Source: Salinirubellus salinus | Lineage (GTDB): Archaea; Halobacteriota; Halobacteria; Halobacteriales; Haloarculaceae | Length of the DNA: 64,000 nt | NCBI RefSeq assembly: GCF_025231485.1 | Contig: NZ_CP104003.1 | Span: forward strand, 434,001 to 498,000 | Direction of reading: 5' to 3' | Shown here: positions 52,902 through 61,102 of the stretch, in pieces | How positions within the stretch are numbered: position 1 is the first letter of the stretch | How the letters are laid out: each line of letters starts with the position of its first letter | Made by a program: the position numbers and the translations under genes | The notes under the pieces: generated by a model | Told to the model about the DNA's origin: nothing | Seen by the model: only the letters and a program-made list of their open reading frames with translations | Databases searched by the model: none

Positions 52902-54641
52902 ATGCCTACGCTGGAGTTCCTCTCACGGCAAGAGGAGGCAGCAATCCGTCCACCCATCACTAAGAGGGGTTTCGAATCTGAATTCTTTAGAGATATTGAT
53001 TTACTCTTTCGAGAGATGGGGAAGGACGATGAAGAGATCAGCATTGACAGCCAAAACAAAATCAAATCCAAACTACTGAGAACAGGACCATGCCCAGGAA
53101 ATGCCCGAGTCTATTATAAGCTGACTGCAGCCCCCATGATTCCGGGGAGTTCTGAATACATACCCACGGCCTTAGGTGAAAAAGTAGATACCGATCGTCG
53201 AGATCTCGGACAACTGTTTGAGCAGTGGGTTGACGACCTTAATCAGGCTGTGAATGAGTGGCTAGATACTCGAGATGACTCCGTAATTGAGTCTGTTGAC
53301 GCACCTGAGAGACTGAAAGAATTCTATCTTAATCGCCTTTCTGAGATTAGTGACAAAGTCTCTGAAACTGATATCGAGTCCTCTGAGTTGAAAATGGATG
53401 TTCAGCACGATATCTCCAGTCGATACTTTCACCCTGCCGAGCCAGACGGTGTTTGGCTCCCGACCAGCATATCTGGGGGAGTGTTTGAGTCAAAGCTGAG
53501 CCTTCCACCGACGCCTGTAGACAAATACGAACTGGCCGGATATGCGGCGTATCTTGAACGCGCGGAAAACATTCCTGTAGATTATGGGGTCTATCTAAGG
53601 CTGGACGAGGATTTAGACCATCCTGTACTGGATTCATTCCACATTGACGACGTATTCAGAGGCAAAATAAAGGAGAATGTGGAAATTTTCTCGAGCCTAG
53701 TATTCATCAGCAAAGCGGAGGGGGAGTGGGACGACTCGATTCCAGTAAAAAACCGACTTGTGGAGCCTGAAGAGCCAAAATATTCGAGAGTTTGCAGCGA
53801 CTGCCTATATCTTGGCAACTGCCACAAGTCTGGGAAATATCATGAGCTTGTTGAAGAGATCTATAATGATGTTTCGAATCTGAAACTCAGCGGGAACCAC
53901 ATCTTACCCGTGGTCAAAGCAGTGGCTAATGGGGAGCCCAATCGTGAAGACGTGGTTAACGAGGTTATGGAACTCTTCCCAGGAAAAGAAGAAAAGAGCG
54001 TATTCCGTGGCATGGCAGTCCCAACCAACCGCCGGCTACAATTGATTCGCGTAGGTTCGGAGGGCCAGAAGATTGCGCTATCACCAAATGGAAAGCTGAT
54101 TGCGCAGAGTTCAAGCCCAGAAGCGGCTCTAAATCGGGTCGTCACTGATTATGCGGTCTTGGGGCTAGGGTTAACGAGCAATGCATTAAATTACATATTC
54201 CAGCAGACTGACGCGTTTTCCTCTGATACCTACCCTGAACTTAAGAAGAACTTCAAACGTCTCCAAAGACAGTATCTAGACTATTTCGAGGTTGAGCTGC
54301 CTCAAGAAGACGACAAGGGTGGCGATCTTATACTGGCGATCTATAATCAAGAGGAAGCCGCCTATCTAACCGACGGAAGTATGCGGAAAGAGTTGCTAGA
54401 TGAAGCTCTACCGGACAACCAGCAGTTACAATATGACTACGCTCGGTGGAGAATAATTAAACAAATGCAAGAAGATGGAATGAATGTCTCCACGTGGTTC
54501 GTTGACGAGGTTGTCTGGAGAGAGTGGAACGGTGATGAGGCAGTAATTGACTTGTACGAGGGGTCCACATTGAGTGATATTAGACTTATGAGAGCTGGAA
54601 CTCCCTACGACGGTATCGAAAAAGTGGGGCAGAATTCATGA
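52902..54641 (+). CDS. Cas4-like 4Fe-4S PD-(D/E)XK nuclease with long C-terminal extension
   Basis: 579 residues, about three times the size of Cas4. The N-terminal about 320 residues have Cas4/RecB-type features. One early cysteine (C64 in TGPCPG) and three late ones (C298, C301, C307 in CSDCLYLGNC) could ligate a 4Fe-4S cluster. An acidic PD-type site (P181-D182) and ExK (E196, K198 in FESKLS) are followed by the Y/QxxxY-type helix YELAGYAAYLE. The rest (about 330-579) has a probable winged-helix (KAVANGEPNREDVVNEVM...) and no known catalytic motif. Visibly lower GC than neighbours. Overlaps the ATPase by four bases. No cas1/cas2 nearby. Predicted DNA exonuclease/endonuclease of a defence cassette. 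Confidence 0.7.
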   Translation: MPTLEFLSRQEEAAIRPPITKRGFESEFFRDIDLLFREMGKDDEEISIDSQNKIKSKLLRTGPCPGNARVYYKLTAAPMIPGSSEYIPTALGEKVDTDRRDLGQLFEQWVDDLNQAVNEWLDTRDDSVIESVDAPERLKEFYLNRLSEISDKVSETDIESSELKMDVQHDISSRYFHPAEPDGVWLPTSISGGVFESKLSLPPTPVDKYELAGYAAYLERAENIPVDYGVYLRLDEDLDHPVLDSFHIDDVFRGKIKENVEIFSSLVFISKAEGEWDDSIPVKNRLVEPEEPKYSRVCSDCLYLGNCHKSGKYHELVEEIYNDVSNLKLSGNHILPVVKAVANGEPNREDVVNEVMELFPGKEEKSVFRGMAVPTNRRLQLIRVGSEGQKIALSPNGKLIAQSSSPEAALNRVVTDYAVLGLGLTSNALNYIFQQTDAFSSDTYPELKKNFKRLQRQYLDYFEVELPQEDDKGGDLILAIYNQEEAAYLTDGSMRKELLDEALPDNQQLQYDYARWRIIKQMQEDGMNVSTWFVDEVVWREWNGDEAVIDLYEGSTLSDIRLMRAGTPYDGIEKVGQNS

Positions 54642-55732
54642 GTGACCCGAAGGTCCGAGATCTCTTTCCACAAACACCGTTCGAGATTGGCGGAGGACTC
54701 AATCGTGAGACCGGCAGGGAGTTGTTCACTCCACTGGAGATGCATGAGAAATTCCGAGACGAGGTAATCAAAAACCGTCGACGAGGTACCTGTATTTGGG
54801 CTCTATCGGGTCCCGTCGGAATCGGTAGGACGTGGACACTCTGCTGGACGGCTCGCCAAGCTGTGGAGCAGAATATGGGGACCGACGAGCGATGGGAGGC
54901 TGCTCTCGTTCCTGGCCTAGGAAGTGGGCAAATTCGTGACCTGTACGAGTCGGTCTTCCAATCTACTGATTACCTCCGAGAGGAGGCTGCGGAAAACTTG
55001 GACCAGGGCTTCGACCACATCAGTGGCCAAGGCAGAGAAGGAATTCTTAACCACGCACTCACCAACCAATCCAGCTGGTCAGTGTTTACCGGTGATCGGG
55101 GGAGGTTCCCCAATATCGACGGGATTGACCAGAAACCTAAGTGGACCAAACGAGAGACACAAGTCCAATTCCTGATTCTCTGGCTGAAGAAACTGAAGGA
55201 GATCGGGGTTGATAATCTTCTAATACTCGTTGACGAATTCGAAACAACGGTCACGCGGCTTAGCTCAAGCAAAATGACTGACTTTAGTGATGGGTTGAGG
55301 CGGTTCTACGACGTCATTGAGGAGAATAAGGATGATATTCCGAACGTTGAGATAATACTGAGCGCAACTACCGAAGCTGCTAACAAAATAGATCCGTCTG
55401 CATCTTCCAGCCAACTGCAGGGTTGGCTAACTGCACTTCAGTCTCGAATGACTCGAGGGTTCAGACTAGGTAAAATAAGCGAGGACGAAGCAAAGAAGAT
55501 CGCTATCAATTGCATTGACTACCGGCGGACTGTCGACTCAGAGGATGAATACTATCCATACACTGTGGAAGCGATAGAAACCGCATACGATGGCTCTGAC
55601 GGGCTCACCAGACGGCTGGGTGAAATCATCAATGAGATGTACTTCACCGCCTTCGACAAGACTCTGATTGAAGAAGAAGACGCACAAGAAGCGGTCGAAA
55701 TTCTGGGATATGACTTCAAACAAATAAACTGA
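54638..55732 (+). CDS. P-loop ATPase (ORC/STAND-like) with Arg-substituted Walker A
   Basis: 364 residues. GPVGIGRT at 58-65 is a P-loop with Arg (R64) at the usual lysine position. Walker B is LLILVDEFE (D199, E200). A sensor-1-like strand is VEIILSATTEA. C-terminal winged-helix-like region about 300-360. Similar overall to AAA+ or ORC-type ATPases used in nucleic-acid sensing, but not assignable to a named family. Start overlaps the nuclease stop, suggesting a complex with it. Low GC, AT-rich codons. The R-for-K change could reduce or abolish hydrolysis, or this family may tolerate Arg. Confidence 0.65.
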   Translation: MSDPKVRDLFPQTPFEIGGGLNRETGRELFTPLEMHEKFRDEVIKNRRRGTCIWALSGPVGIGRTWTLCWTARQAVEQNMGTDERWEAALVPGLGSGQIRDLYESVFQSTDYLREEAAENLDQGFDHISGQGREGILNHALTNQSSWSVFTGDRGRFPNIDGIDQKPKWTKRETQVQFLILWLKKLKEIGVDNLLILVDEFETTVTRLSSSKMTDFSDGLRRFYDVIEENKDDIPNVEIILSATTEAANKIDPSASSSQLQGWLTALQSRMTRGFRLGKISEDEAKKIAINCIDYRRTVDSEDEYYPYTVEAIETAYDGSDGLTRRLGEIINEMYFTAFDKTLIEEEDAQEAVEILGYDFKQIN

Positions 55733-55768
55733 ATACCTACTCAAGCCCGGGCCTCCGTCGTGCAACAC

Positions 55769-55779
55769 TTTTTATAACC
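55769..55779 (+). promoter_or_regulatory. TATA-like element before the methyltransferase gene
   Basis: TTTTTATAACC lies 25 bp before ATG 55800, the haloarchaeal TATA spacing for a leaderless transcript. It implies the methyltransferase is transcribed independently of the nuclease-ATPase pair, as expected if self-DNA must be protected first. Confidence 0.55.
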
Positions 55780-55799
55780 GCCCTTAACACATTAGCTTG

Positions 55800-57551
55800 A
55801 TGAGTAGCGACGACAGGAACGGCTCTGCGGATGATCTGTATCTTCAGCGTTCTGGGACTCACGGTATGCGGATTGAAGACGGTAAGCTGTATCCAGATTT
55901 CCAACTTTCAACGAACCCTGCATCAAATATTGAGCAAGAGTCCCCAGGATATGCAATAAAAGAATTTGATATATTCGGGGGAGACAAAGAGAAAGTTCTT
56001 ATCCCCGAGATGGATTTTCGCAAGCTCTCAAATATTAGCAGCACGACATACATCACCCACGGAATCCATAAACACCCTGCCGTCTTCATACCACAGATAC
56101 CGGACTATCTGATTAACACATTTACCTCTGAGCAAAATCGCGATGGTAACCGGCCACTCGTCCTCGACCCATTCAACGGGAGTGGAACGAGTGGAATCGA
56201 ATCGAAAGTGGCGGGTCGAGATTATCTGGGTATTGAAATCAACCCTCTCTCCAAACTTGTAAGTGAAGTCTCTACCACCCCTATTCCTCCAAGTGTCCTT
56301 CGAGACGTTGAATATGAAATTGTGGACCGTCTCGCGAAGACAGAGGATCGAGTCTATACCGAATACGATGTCACGTTCCCAGGTCGAACCCAGAAGGAAC
56401 ATTGGTTCGAACAACGGGCTGTAAGGGACCTAACACGGATACGGAAGGTCGTTAGTGAATACATTGACGAGGACCGAATACACTTTGACTCCCTTACTGA
56501 GACAGAGGATTCTATCCTTAGAGATCTCGCGACTAAGGAGGCGGACCTCGCTGGGATGGTGAATCGTTGGTTGGTACTGATGATAGCAAATACTGTTTTC
56601 GGCGTGTCCAATGCGGACCCAAAGGTATCGAAAGCTCACAAGTCGTCAACAATGCGAGAAAAAATCGACGCAGGGGAGCACCCCGAAAAAAGAATTCTTC
56701 AACTGTATGCGACCCACCTTCACCAAAGTCGCGAGAAGCTACTTGATCTCTGGGAAAAAATCTATGACAAACGGGAATACGCCGACTCTACAGACGGGGC
56801 AGTGTCTCAATCCATCTTACGGGAAAATCGTGCTCATAAGGCAGAGGTAGACATCCGGTTGGGGGATGCGCGTACCTTTGATGTCCGTGATGAGAAACGA
56901 CTGGCAGATTTGGCACTCACGTCTCCCCCCTATATTAACGCAATAAATTACTATCGGGGTACTAAACTCCGGCTTTTCTGGATATCTGACCTCTTGGAGG
57001 ATTACTTTGATGCTACTCAGCTGCGTCAATCGATGGTAGGCACGAACTCCGCCCAAATAAGTAACACAAATCGGGAATTGCCAGCTTCAATCCGTGACAT
57101 CTGGACTGGGACAACTGAAGAATATGAGAAAACCTCTCTAACCACTCTCGACGAGGATATCAGAGCGATTCACGAAGGGGCTTTGAGTGAGGCTAAGCGC
57201 CGTGCTTTCACTACTTGGAGATTCTTTGCGGAGGATATGCTGCAATCAATCTGCCGAACCTACGAGCACCTCAAACCTGGAGCATACTTTTTCCTAATAA
57301 TTGGTGAGAACACAATCGGCGGACGACATATCCAGAGCCATAAGTTCGTAGCAGATATTGCTAAAAATCTGGGCCGGTTTGACTCGGATATCAGCGGCGC
57401 TGAGTTGGATAATCCTGAGGGATTTCGGGTCGTGGGTATCGCTATTGACGAAATCAGCACCCGTGACTTATTCGAGCACCGAAACCATCGTAGCGGGGTT
57501 ATCGAACATGAGTGGGTTGTGATGTTACAGAAACCCAGCTCCAGTGGATGA
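55800..57551 (+). CDS. Predicted N4-cytosine (or N6-adenine) DNA methyltransferase
   Basis: 583 residues from ATG 55800 (a TTG just upstream is less likely). Motif I DPFNGSGT at about 123-130 is followed by GIEINPLSKL. Motif IV TSPPY at about 374-378 is typical of N4-cytosine enzymes and is shared by some N6-adenine enzymes. Between them, about 240 residues of helical sequence form a likely target-recognition insertion. Order I then IV differs from beta-class enzymes. Lower GC. Separated by 67 bp from the ATPase. It may mark self-DNA for the Cas4-like nuclease. Recognition site unknown. No sign of truncation. Confidence 0.8.
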   Translation: MSSDDRNGSADDLYLQRSGTHGMRIEDGKLYPDFQLSTNPASNIEQESPGYAIKEFDIFGGDKEKVLIPEMDFRKLSNISSTTYITHGIHKHPAVFIPQIPDYLINTFTSEQNRDGNRPLVLDPFNGSGTSGIESKVAGRDYLGIEINPLSKLVSEVSTTPIPPSVLRDVEYEIVDRLAKTEDRVYTEYDVTFPGRTQKEHWFEQRAVRDLTRIRKVVSEYIDEDRIHFDSLTETEDSILRDLATKEADLAGMVNRWLVLMIANTVFGVSNADPKVSKAHKSSTMREKIDAGEHPEKRILQLYATHLHQSREKLLDLWEKIYDKREYADSTDGAVSQSILRENRAHKAEVDIRLGDARTFDVRDEKRLADLALTSPPYINAINYYRGTKLRLFWISDLLEDYFDATQLRQSMVGTNSAQISNTNRELPASIRDIWTGTTEEYEKTSLTTLDEDIRAIHEGALSEAKRRAFTTWRFFAEDMLQSICRTYEHLKPGAYFFLIIGENTIGGRHIQSHKFVADIAKNLGRFDSDISGAELDNPEGFRVVGIAIDEISTRDLFEHRNHRSGVIEHEWVVMLQKPSSSG

Positions 57552-57569
57552 GTGTGGACGTGCAGAATA

Positions 57570-58154
57570 CTACAGCCACTCCACCTTCCCACGCTCCCGC
57601 CGCTGCGCCTCCGGACTGAACGTCCCCCGATAGTGCTCGAGGAACGTCTCTAAGTCCGACCAGCCGCCCCAGTCACAGACCAGCAGCGGGTCGACGTCCT
57701 CGCTCGCGAGCGCGGTCGCCCATGTCCGGCGGAGATCGTGGAACGACAGCCACCGCCACCCGCCGTCGCCGGTCGCCTCCTGGAGCTCGAGGCCGGCGCG
57801 GTCCATCCACCGCCGCAGCGTCCGGGTGGTCACGTCGACGAGCGGGTCGTCGGAGTCCTGGTCGCGAACGTCGTCGACGGTGCGGATGGTGGTCGCGAGG
57901 TCGGCCGGGACGGGTGTCTCCCGATACTTGTCGCCCTTCCCGTGATAGACGCGGAGCATCGTCCCCGCGTCGGTGTCGACGACGTGCTCGGGAGCGACGT
58001 CGAGGACCTCCGCCGACCGGAGGCCACACCGGACGCCGAGGGCGGTCGCGATGCGTTGCTCGGTCCCGTCGACGACATCGAGGAGCTGGTCGACCTCCCG
58101 CTGCGAGAGCCAGACCTTCATGTCGTCGCGGTCGTCGTGCTCGCGAAGGTTCAT
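57570..58154 (-). CDS. Short tyrosine recombinase / integrase
   Basis: 194 residues from ATG 58154, lacking the full N-terminal arm domain of larger integrases. Catalytic residues: Arg in GVRCGLRSAEVL, Lys/beta-hairpin in YHGKGDKYRETPV, HxxR in HDLRRTWAT, and Tyr in FLEHYRGTF. Upstream in-frame starts at 58286 (TTG) would overlap the next minus-strand gene and lack conserved content. Convergent with the methyltransferase, 18 bp apart. It may belong to the virus-like part on the right or to the cassette on the left. Confidence 0.85.
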   Translation of the reverse strand: MNLREHDDRDDMKVWLSQREVDQLLDVVDGTEQRIATALGVRCGLRSAEVLDVAPEHVVDTDAGTMLRVYHGKGDKYRETPVPADLATTIRTVDDVRDQDSDDPLVDVTTRTLRRWMDRAGLELQEATGDGGWRWLSFHDLRRTWATALASEDVDPLLVCDWGGWSDLETFLEHYRGTFSPEAQRRERGKVEWL

Positions 58155-58272
58155 CGTGTCCGGACCCCCGGCTTCGCGGACGTTTTCCCGTGGGTTCGAG
58201 GGGTAGGAGTGGGGGTCGAGCGGGGTGGAAGGGGTGGTTTCTGTCCGAGACTCCCCCAGTTCCCGGACATGG

Positions 58273-58512
58273 TCACGCGAGGTCAAACAGCGGGGTGGTC
58301 GAGAAGATGAACGTGTTCGTCTCGGCGTGGTAGGCGCGGTAGACGGTCGAGCCCTGGTCGAGGTCCAGCGCGATGGCCGGGTCGAGCGGCAGGGCGACGT
58401 AGCGGGTGGGGCTGTTCCCAGACTCTTGGACGCCGACGTCTCCGAACGGAGTTAGTGGTCCGTCCTCCATCACCGCCTGCATCGCCCGACTGGCGGCCTG
58501 TGTCTGGCTCAT
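58273..58512 (-). CDS. Small protein, possible AbrB-like or other DNA-binding, unknown
   Basis: 79 residues. NSPTRYVALPLDPAIALDLDQGSTVYRAYHAETNTFIFSTT has an alternating beta/turn pattern like a swapped-hairpin AbrB domain, but it does not fit well enough to name. It is co-directional with integrase 2 and divergent from the + strand virus genes, sharing a 108-bp AT-rich promoter region (58513-58620). Confidence 0.45.
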   Translation of the reverse strand: MSQTQAASRAMQAVMEDGPLTPFGDVGVQESGNSPTRYVALPLDPAIALDLDQGSTVYRAYHAETNTFIFSTTPLFDLA

Positions 58513-58620
58513 TCTGTCTCTCTTTCGGGATTGTTCGTACTTAAATTGCCCATCCAGTTACAACTCGAATACCCTCCAGCGGGCCGACTGATTGGCGCCC
58601 GTCCCCGCAGGCGAGGCGTG

Positions 58621-58842
58621 ATGCGAGTGATACGAATTCCGATGGAGGAAGTGCTGCTACTCGTCGGGCTGCTCGGCGCAGCGCTGGCGTACGACAGCTA
58701 CCACGAGAGCCGGCGGACCAACCGAAACGTTCGCGAGCTCCGGATGGACCTCGTCGACGCGGAGGTGATCGACGGGCCCGAACCGGTGGCCGCACTCGAG
58801 GACGTCCACGAGCAGGGGGACGATGGGGAGGACGGGGAGTGA
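58621..58842 (+). CDS. Small membrane protein, first gene of the virus-like operon
   Basis: 73 residues from ATG 58621 (58642 also possible). One hydrophobic helix at about 9-24 (EEVLLLVGLLGAALAYD), then a charged acidic tail. Overlaps the next gene. Divergent AT-rich region ahead contains a TATA-like ACTTAAATTG. Function unknown. Small membrane proteins are usual in sphaerolipoviruses with internal membranes. Confidence 0.6.
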   Translation: MRVIRIPMEEVLLLVGLLGAALAYDSYHESRRTNRNVRELRMDLVDAEVIDGPEPVAALEDVHEQGDDGEDGE

Positions 58843-59102
58843 TGCACGCCGACGGGAACGGCGAGGACCGCGTCGTACTCCAGCCGGAGGACCGTCGCGA
58901 GGAACGCATCCTCGACCGCGTGTTCTCGCTCGTCGAGCCGACCCGCTGCTGGTGGACGTTCGACGTCGGGGACTACGACGACCTGGACGGGGCCCTCGCC
59001 CGTCGACGGGCGGACGGTGACCCCTTCGGGCCGGGGACGCGGGCACTCGTCGTCTGCGCGCCGACGCTCTCCCGGCAGGCCGACGGGGGTGCCGGCGCGT
59101 GA
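58842..59102 (+). CDS. Unrecognised small acidic viral protein
   Basis: 86 residues from ATG 58842. Sequence RREERILDRVFSLVEPTRCWWTFDVGDYDDLDGALARRRADGDPFGPG, acidic, no membrane segment. No family match recognised. Overlaps preceding and following genes (TGATG, GTGA), so it is part of the operon. Confidence 0.6.
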   Translation: MHADGNGEDRVVLQPEDRREERILDRVFSLVEPTRCWWTFDVGDYDDLDGALARRRADGDPFGPGTRALVVCAPTLSRQADGGAGA

Positions 59103-59887
59103 CGACGGAGATCGAGTTCGGCCGTCGGGACGTAGCCGAGTCCATCCGCGAGGACCACCCCGAAGCGCTCGCCGAGGGTGACGACCGGCGGCTCAAGACG
59201 GTCACCTTCGCGGACGATGCCCCCGAGCGGGTCGTCCAGGAGGCCCGGCAGAGCGCCGCGCAGGACCGTGGCGACCAGCAGAGTGTGAAGGAACAGGCCA
59301 GCCTCACGGCCGAGGAGAAGCGCCGACTCGACTTCTCGAAGGACGGGTCGAGCGTCCTCAAGGCCCAGTGGGTGAAGGGGACCCTCCGCGCTGCGGGGGT
59401 GAAGGACTGGACTGCCTACTACGACCCGGAACTCACCGTCGACGAGCACGCCGGCCGTGCCGAGGAGTGGAAGGCCGACCAGCGTGGGAGCGAACGCCTC
59501 GACGCCGAGGAGGACGAGGACGTCACCGCCGCCCGCATGGCGCGACAGGCCGAGCGTGGGCAGTCCCAGCAGTGCAACCACGCCCGCGACGAGTGTCGCT
59601 ACGGCGACTCCGAAGCCTGCGAGTTCCTCGGCGAAGCGTGCGGGCTCCCCGAGGAGGAGATCGAGGCGATCATGGACGCCGACGCAGCGGCCCAACCGGA
59701 CACCGACCTCTCCGGTCGGCAGCTGGGAGCGCTCGACCGACTGTGGACGTCGTATCGGACCGGGCTCGCGCGGGCCCGTGAGGCGGCAGCGGGTATCAAC
59801 GAGATACGCGGGCAGGTGGACCAGGACCCGCTCGCGTTCGAACAGCTGGGCGGTGCGACCATCACGAAGGAGGACCTCGAAGTATGA
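59099..59887 (+). CDS. Unrecognised viral protein with Cys/His cluster
   Basis: 262 residues from GTG 59099. Acidic helical protein rich in Glu, Ala and Arg. A Cys/His-containing stretch (CNHARDECRYGDSEACEFLGEACG, about 159-182) suggests zinc binding. No known domain. Ends KEDLEV. Overlaps the next gene by four bases. Position upstream of the packaging ATPase matches a zone of variable genes in SH1-type viruses. Confidence 0.6.
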   Translation: MTTEIEFGRRDVAESIREDHPEALAEGDDRRLKTVTFADDAPERVVQEARQSAAQDRGDQQSVKEQASLTAEEKRRLDFSKDGSSVLKAQWVKGTLRAAGVKDWTAYYDPELTVDEHAGRAEEWKADQRGSERLDAEEDEDVTAARMARQAERGQSQQCNHARDECRYGDSEACEFLGEACGLPEEEIEAIMDADAAAQPDTDLSGRQLGALDRLWTSYRTGLARAREAAAGINEIRGQVDQDPLAFEQLGGATITKEDLEV

Positions 59888-60468
59888 CCGACAACGAGCT
59901 ACCGTGCCGTATCGACACCTGTGGGTTCGAGGGATCCAGCCCCGCCTCGCTCCGGTCGCACGTGACCGGGAAGACCGACGAGGACCATCGCGAGGCCGCC
60001 GAGGACCAGGCGTGGACCGAGTGGTATCCCGAGGCGTTCGGGCTCGACGAACCTCCCGAACCCCCCACCGAAGGGGGGTCGGACCCCACCGACGAGGGGT
60101 CCGAGGGAGGGGGTTCGACCCCCGAGGAGGGGGACGACGAGTACGCCGCCCAGTACGAACCTCCCACCGAAGGGGGCGAATCGGGGGACGGCGATGGGGA
60201 CGGAGACCCTCACGACGACCCCGCTGGAGGGGGGTCCGATGGGGGTAGCGACGAGGGTTCGTCAGGGTCCAGTGGGGGTTGGTCCGACCTTCTCTGGATA
60301 GTCGTTCCGCTCGGTGCCCTCGTGGCCCTCCTCGCTGGGGGGTCCAACAGGGGGTCGAGCGAGGGTGGCGGTGGGGAGTCGACCCCCACACCGGAGCCCT
60401 CGGAATCAGGTGACGTGACGGACGACGACACCGCTACGGCATCGACGGGGGTGCCCACCTTTGAGTGA
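59884..60468 (+). CDS. Zinc-finger and membrane-helix protein with Gly/Glu/Pro low-complexity repeats
   Basis: 194 residues. N-terminal C2H2-like finger (CRIDTCGFEG...LRSHVTGKTDEDH, about 8-37). About residues 57-135 are dominated by Pro-Thr-Glu-Gly-Gly-type repeats encoded by runs of GGGG and CCCC. A membrane helix (about 138-156) is followed by another Gly/Ser/Thr tail. Function unknown. DNA-level repeats with the next gene are obvious. Confidence 0.6.
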   Translation: MTDNELPCRIDTCGFEGSSPASLRSHVTGKTDEDHREAAEDQAWTEWYPEAFGLDEPPEPPTEGGSDPTDEGSEGGGSTPEEGDDEYAAQYEPPTEGGESGDGDGDGDPHDDPAGGGSDGGSDEGSSGSSGGWSDLLWIVVPLGALVALLAGGSNRGSSEGGGGESTPTPEPSESGDVTDDDTATASTGVPTFE

Positions 60469-61102
60469 CCCTGAGGACGCCGACGACGAACCTCTCGACG
60501 ACCCCTCTGAAGCGGGGGTCGATGGGGGTTCGTCGAGGGACGAACGCCCGGAGATCGAGGACGACGAGCGGGCCGAGATAGACCTGAGTGGGGTCGACCC
60601 CGCCGACATCGAGGCCGCCGTCTCCGGACCTACCGACGAACCCCCCTCGGATGGGGGCGAACCGGGGGACGGCGATGGGGACGACGAACCTCCCGAAGAC
60701 CCCTCTGAAGGGGGGTCGGACACCCCCTATTCGGGGGTCGAGGGTGGGGGTTCGACGGGGGCTGACGGGTCTTCGAAGACGTCGACGTGGGGCGACCAGT
60801 ACGTCTCGCTCCTCGCGGTGTTGCTCGGCGCCGTCGTCGACGAGCACGGAGAGGGTGACCCGGCCGAGGTCCGCGCCGAGGTCGAGTCCCTCGCGACCCA
60901 GCCACCCATCCGGCTGAACGAGGACGTCGACCGGCTCGTCGCGGAGATGGGTGGGACCGAGGACCTCCCACCAGGGCAGGCCATCGCGGTCGGGTCCGGT
61001 GTGGTCGCGGTGTCGGTCCTCGCGAAGGACTCGGCCGTGCTCGGGTCGGCCCTCGAGAGCATCCGTGACGGTGCCGGCCCCGCTGGAGGTGGTGACCTGT
61101 GA
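60461..61102 (+). CDS. Acidic low-complexity viral protein with C-terminal helical domain
   Basis: 213 residues from TTG 60461 (weak start, but the frame overlaps the previous stop in operon style). The first about 105 residues are Asp/Glu/Gly/Pro-rich with EPPSDGGEPGDGDGDDEPPEDPSEGGSD-like repeats. The rest (about 110-205) is a helical domain with a hydrophobic LLAVLLGAVV and AVGSGVVAVSVLAKDSAVLGSAL segment that may enter a membrane. Unknown role. Confidence 0.55.
   Translation: MSDPEDADDEPLDDPSEAGVDGGSSRDERPEIEDDERAEIDLSGVDPADIEAAVSGPTDEPPSDGGEPGDGDGDDEPPEDPSEGGSDTPYSGVEGGGSTGADGSSKTSTWGDQYVSLLAVLLGAVVDEHGEGDPAEVRAEVESLATQPPIRLNEDVDRLVAEMGGTEDLPPGQAIAVGSGVVAVSVLAKDSAVLGSALESIRDGAGPAGGGDL

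Noticed and set aside
52902-55732. CRISPR adaptation module with Cas4
   Set aside because: No repeat-spacer array, cas1 or cas2 is present anywhere in the window. The nuclease is far larger than Cas4 and coupled to an ATPase and methyltransferase.
58155-58286. N-terminal extension of the short integrase to a TTG at 58286
   Set aside because: It has no conserved content, uses a weak start and overlaps the small minus-strand gene ending at 58273.
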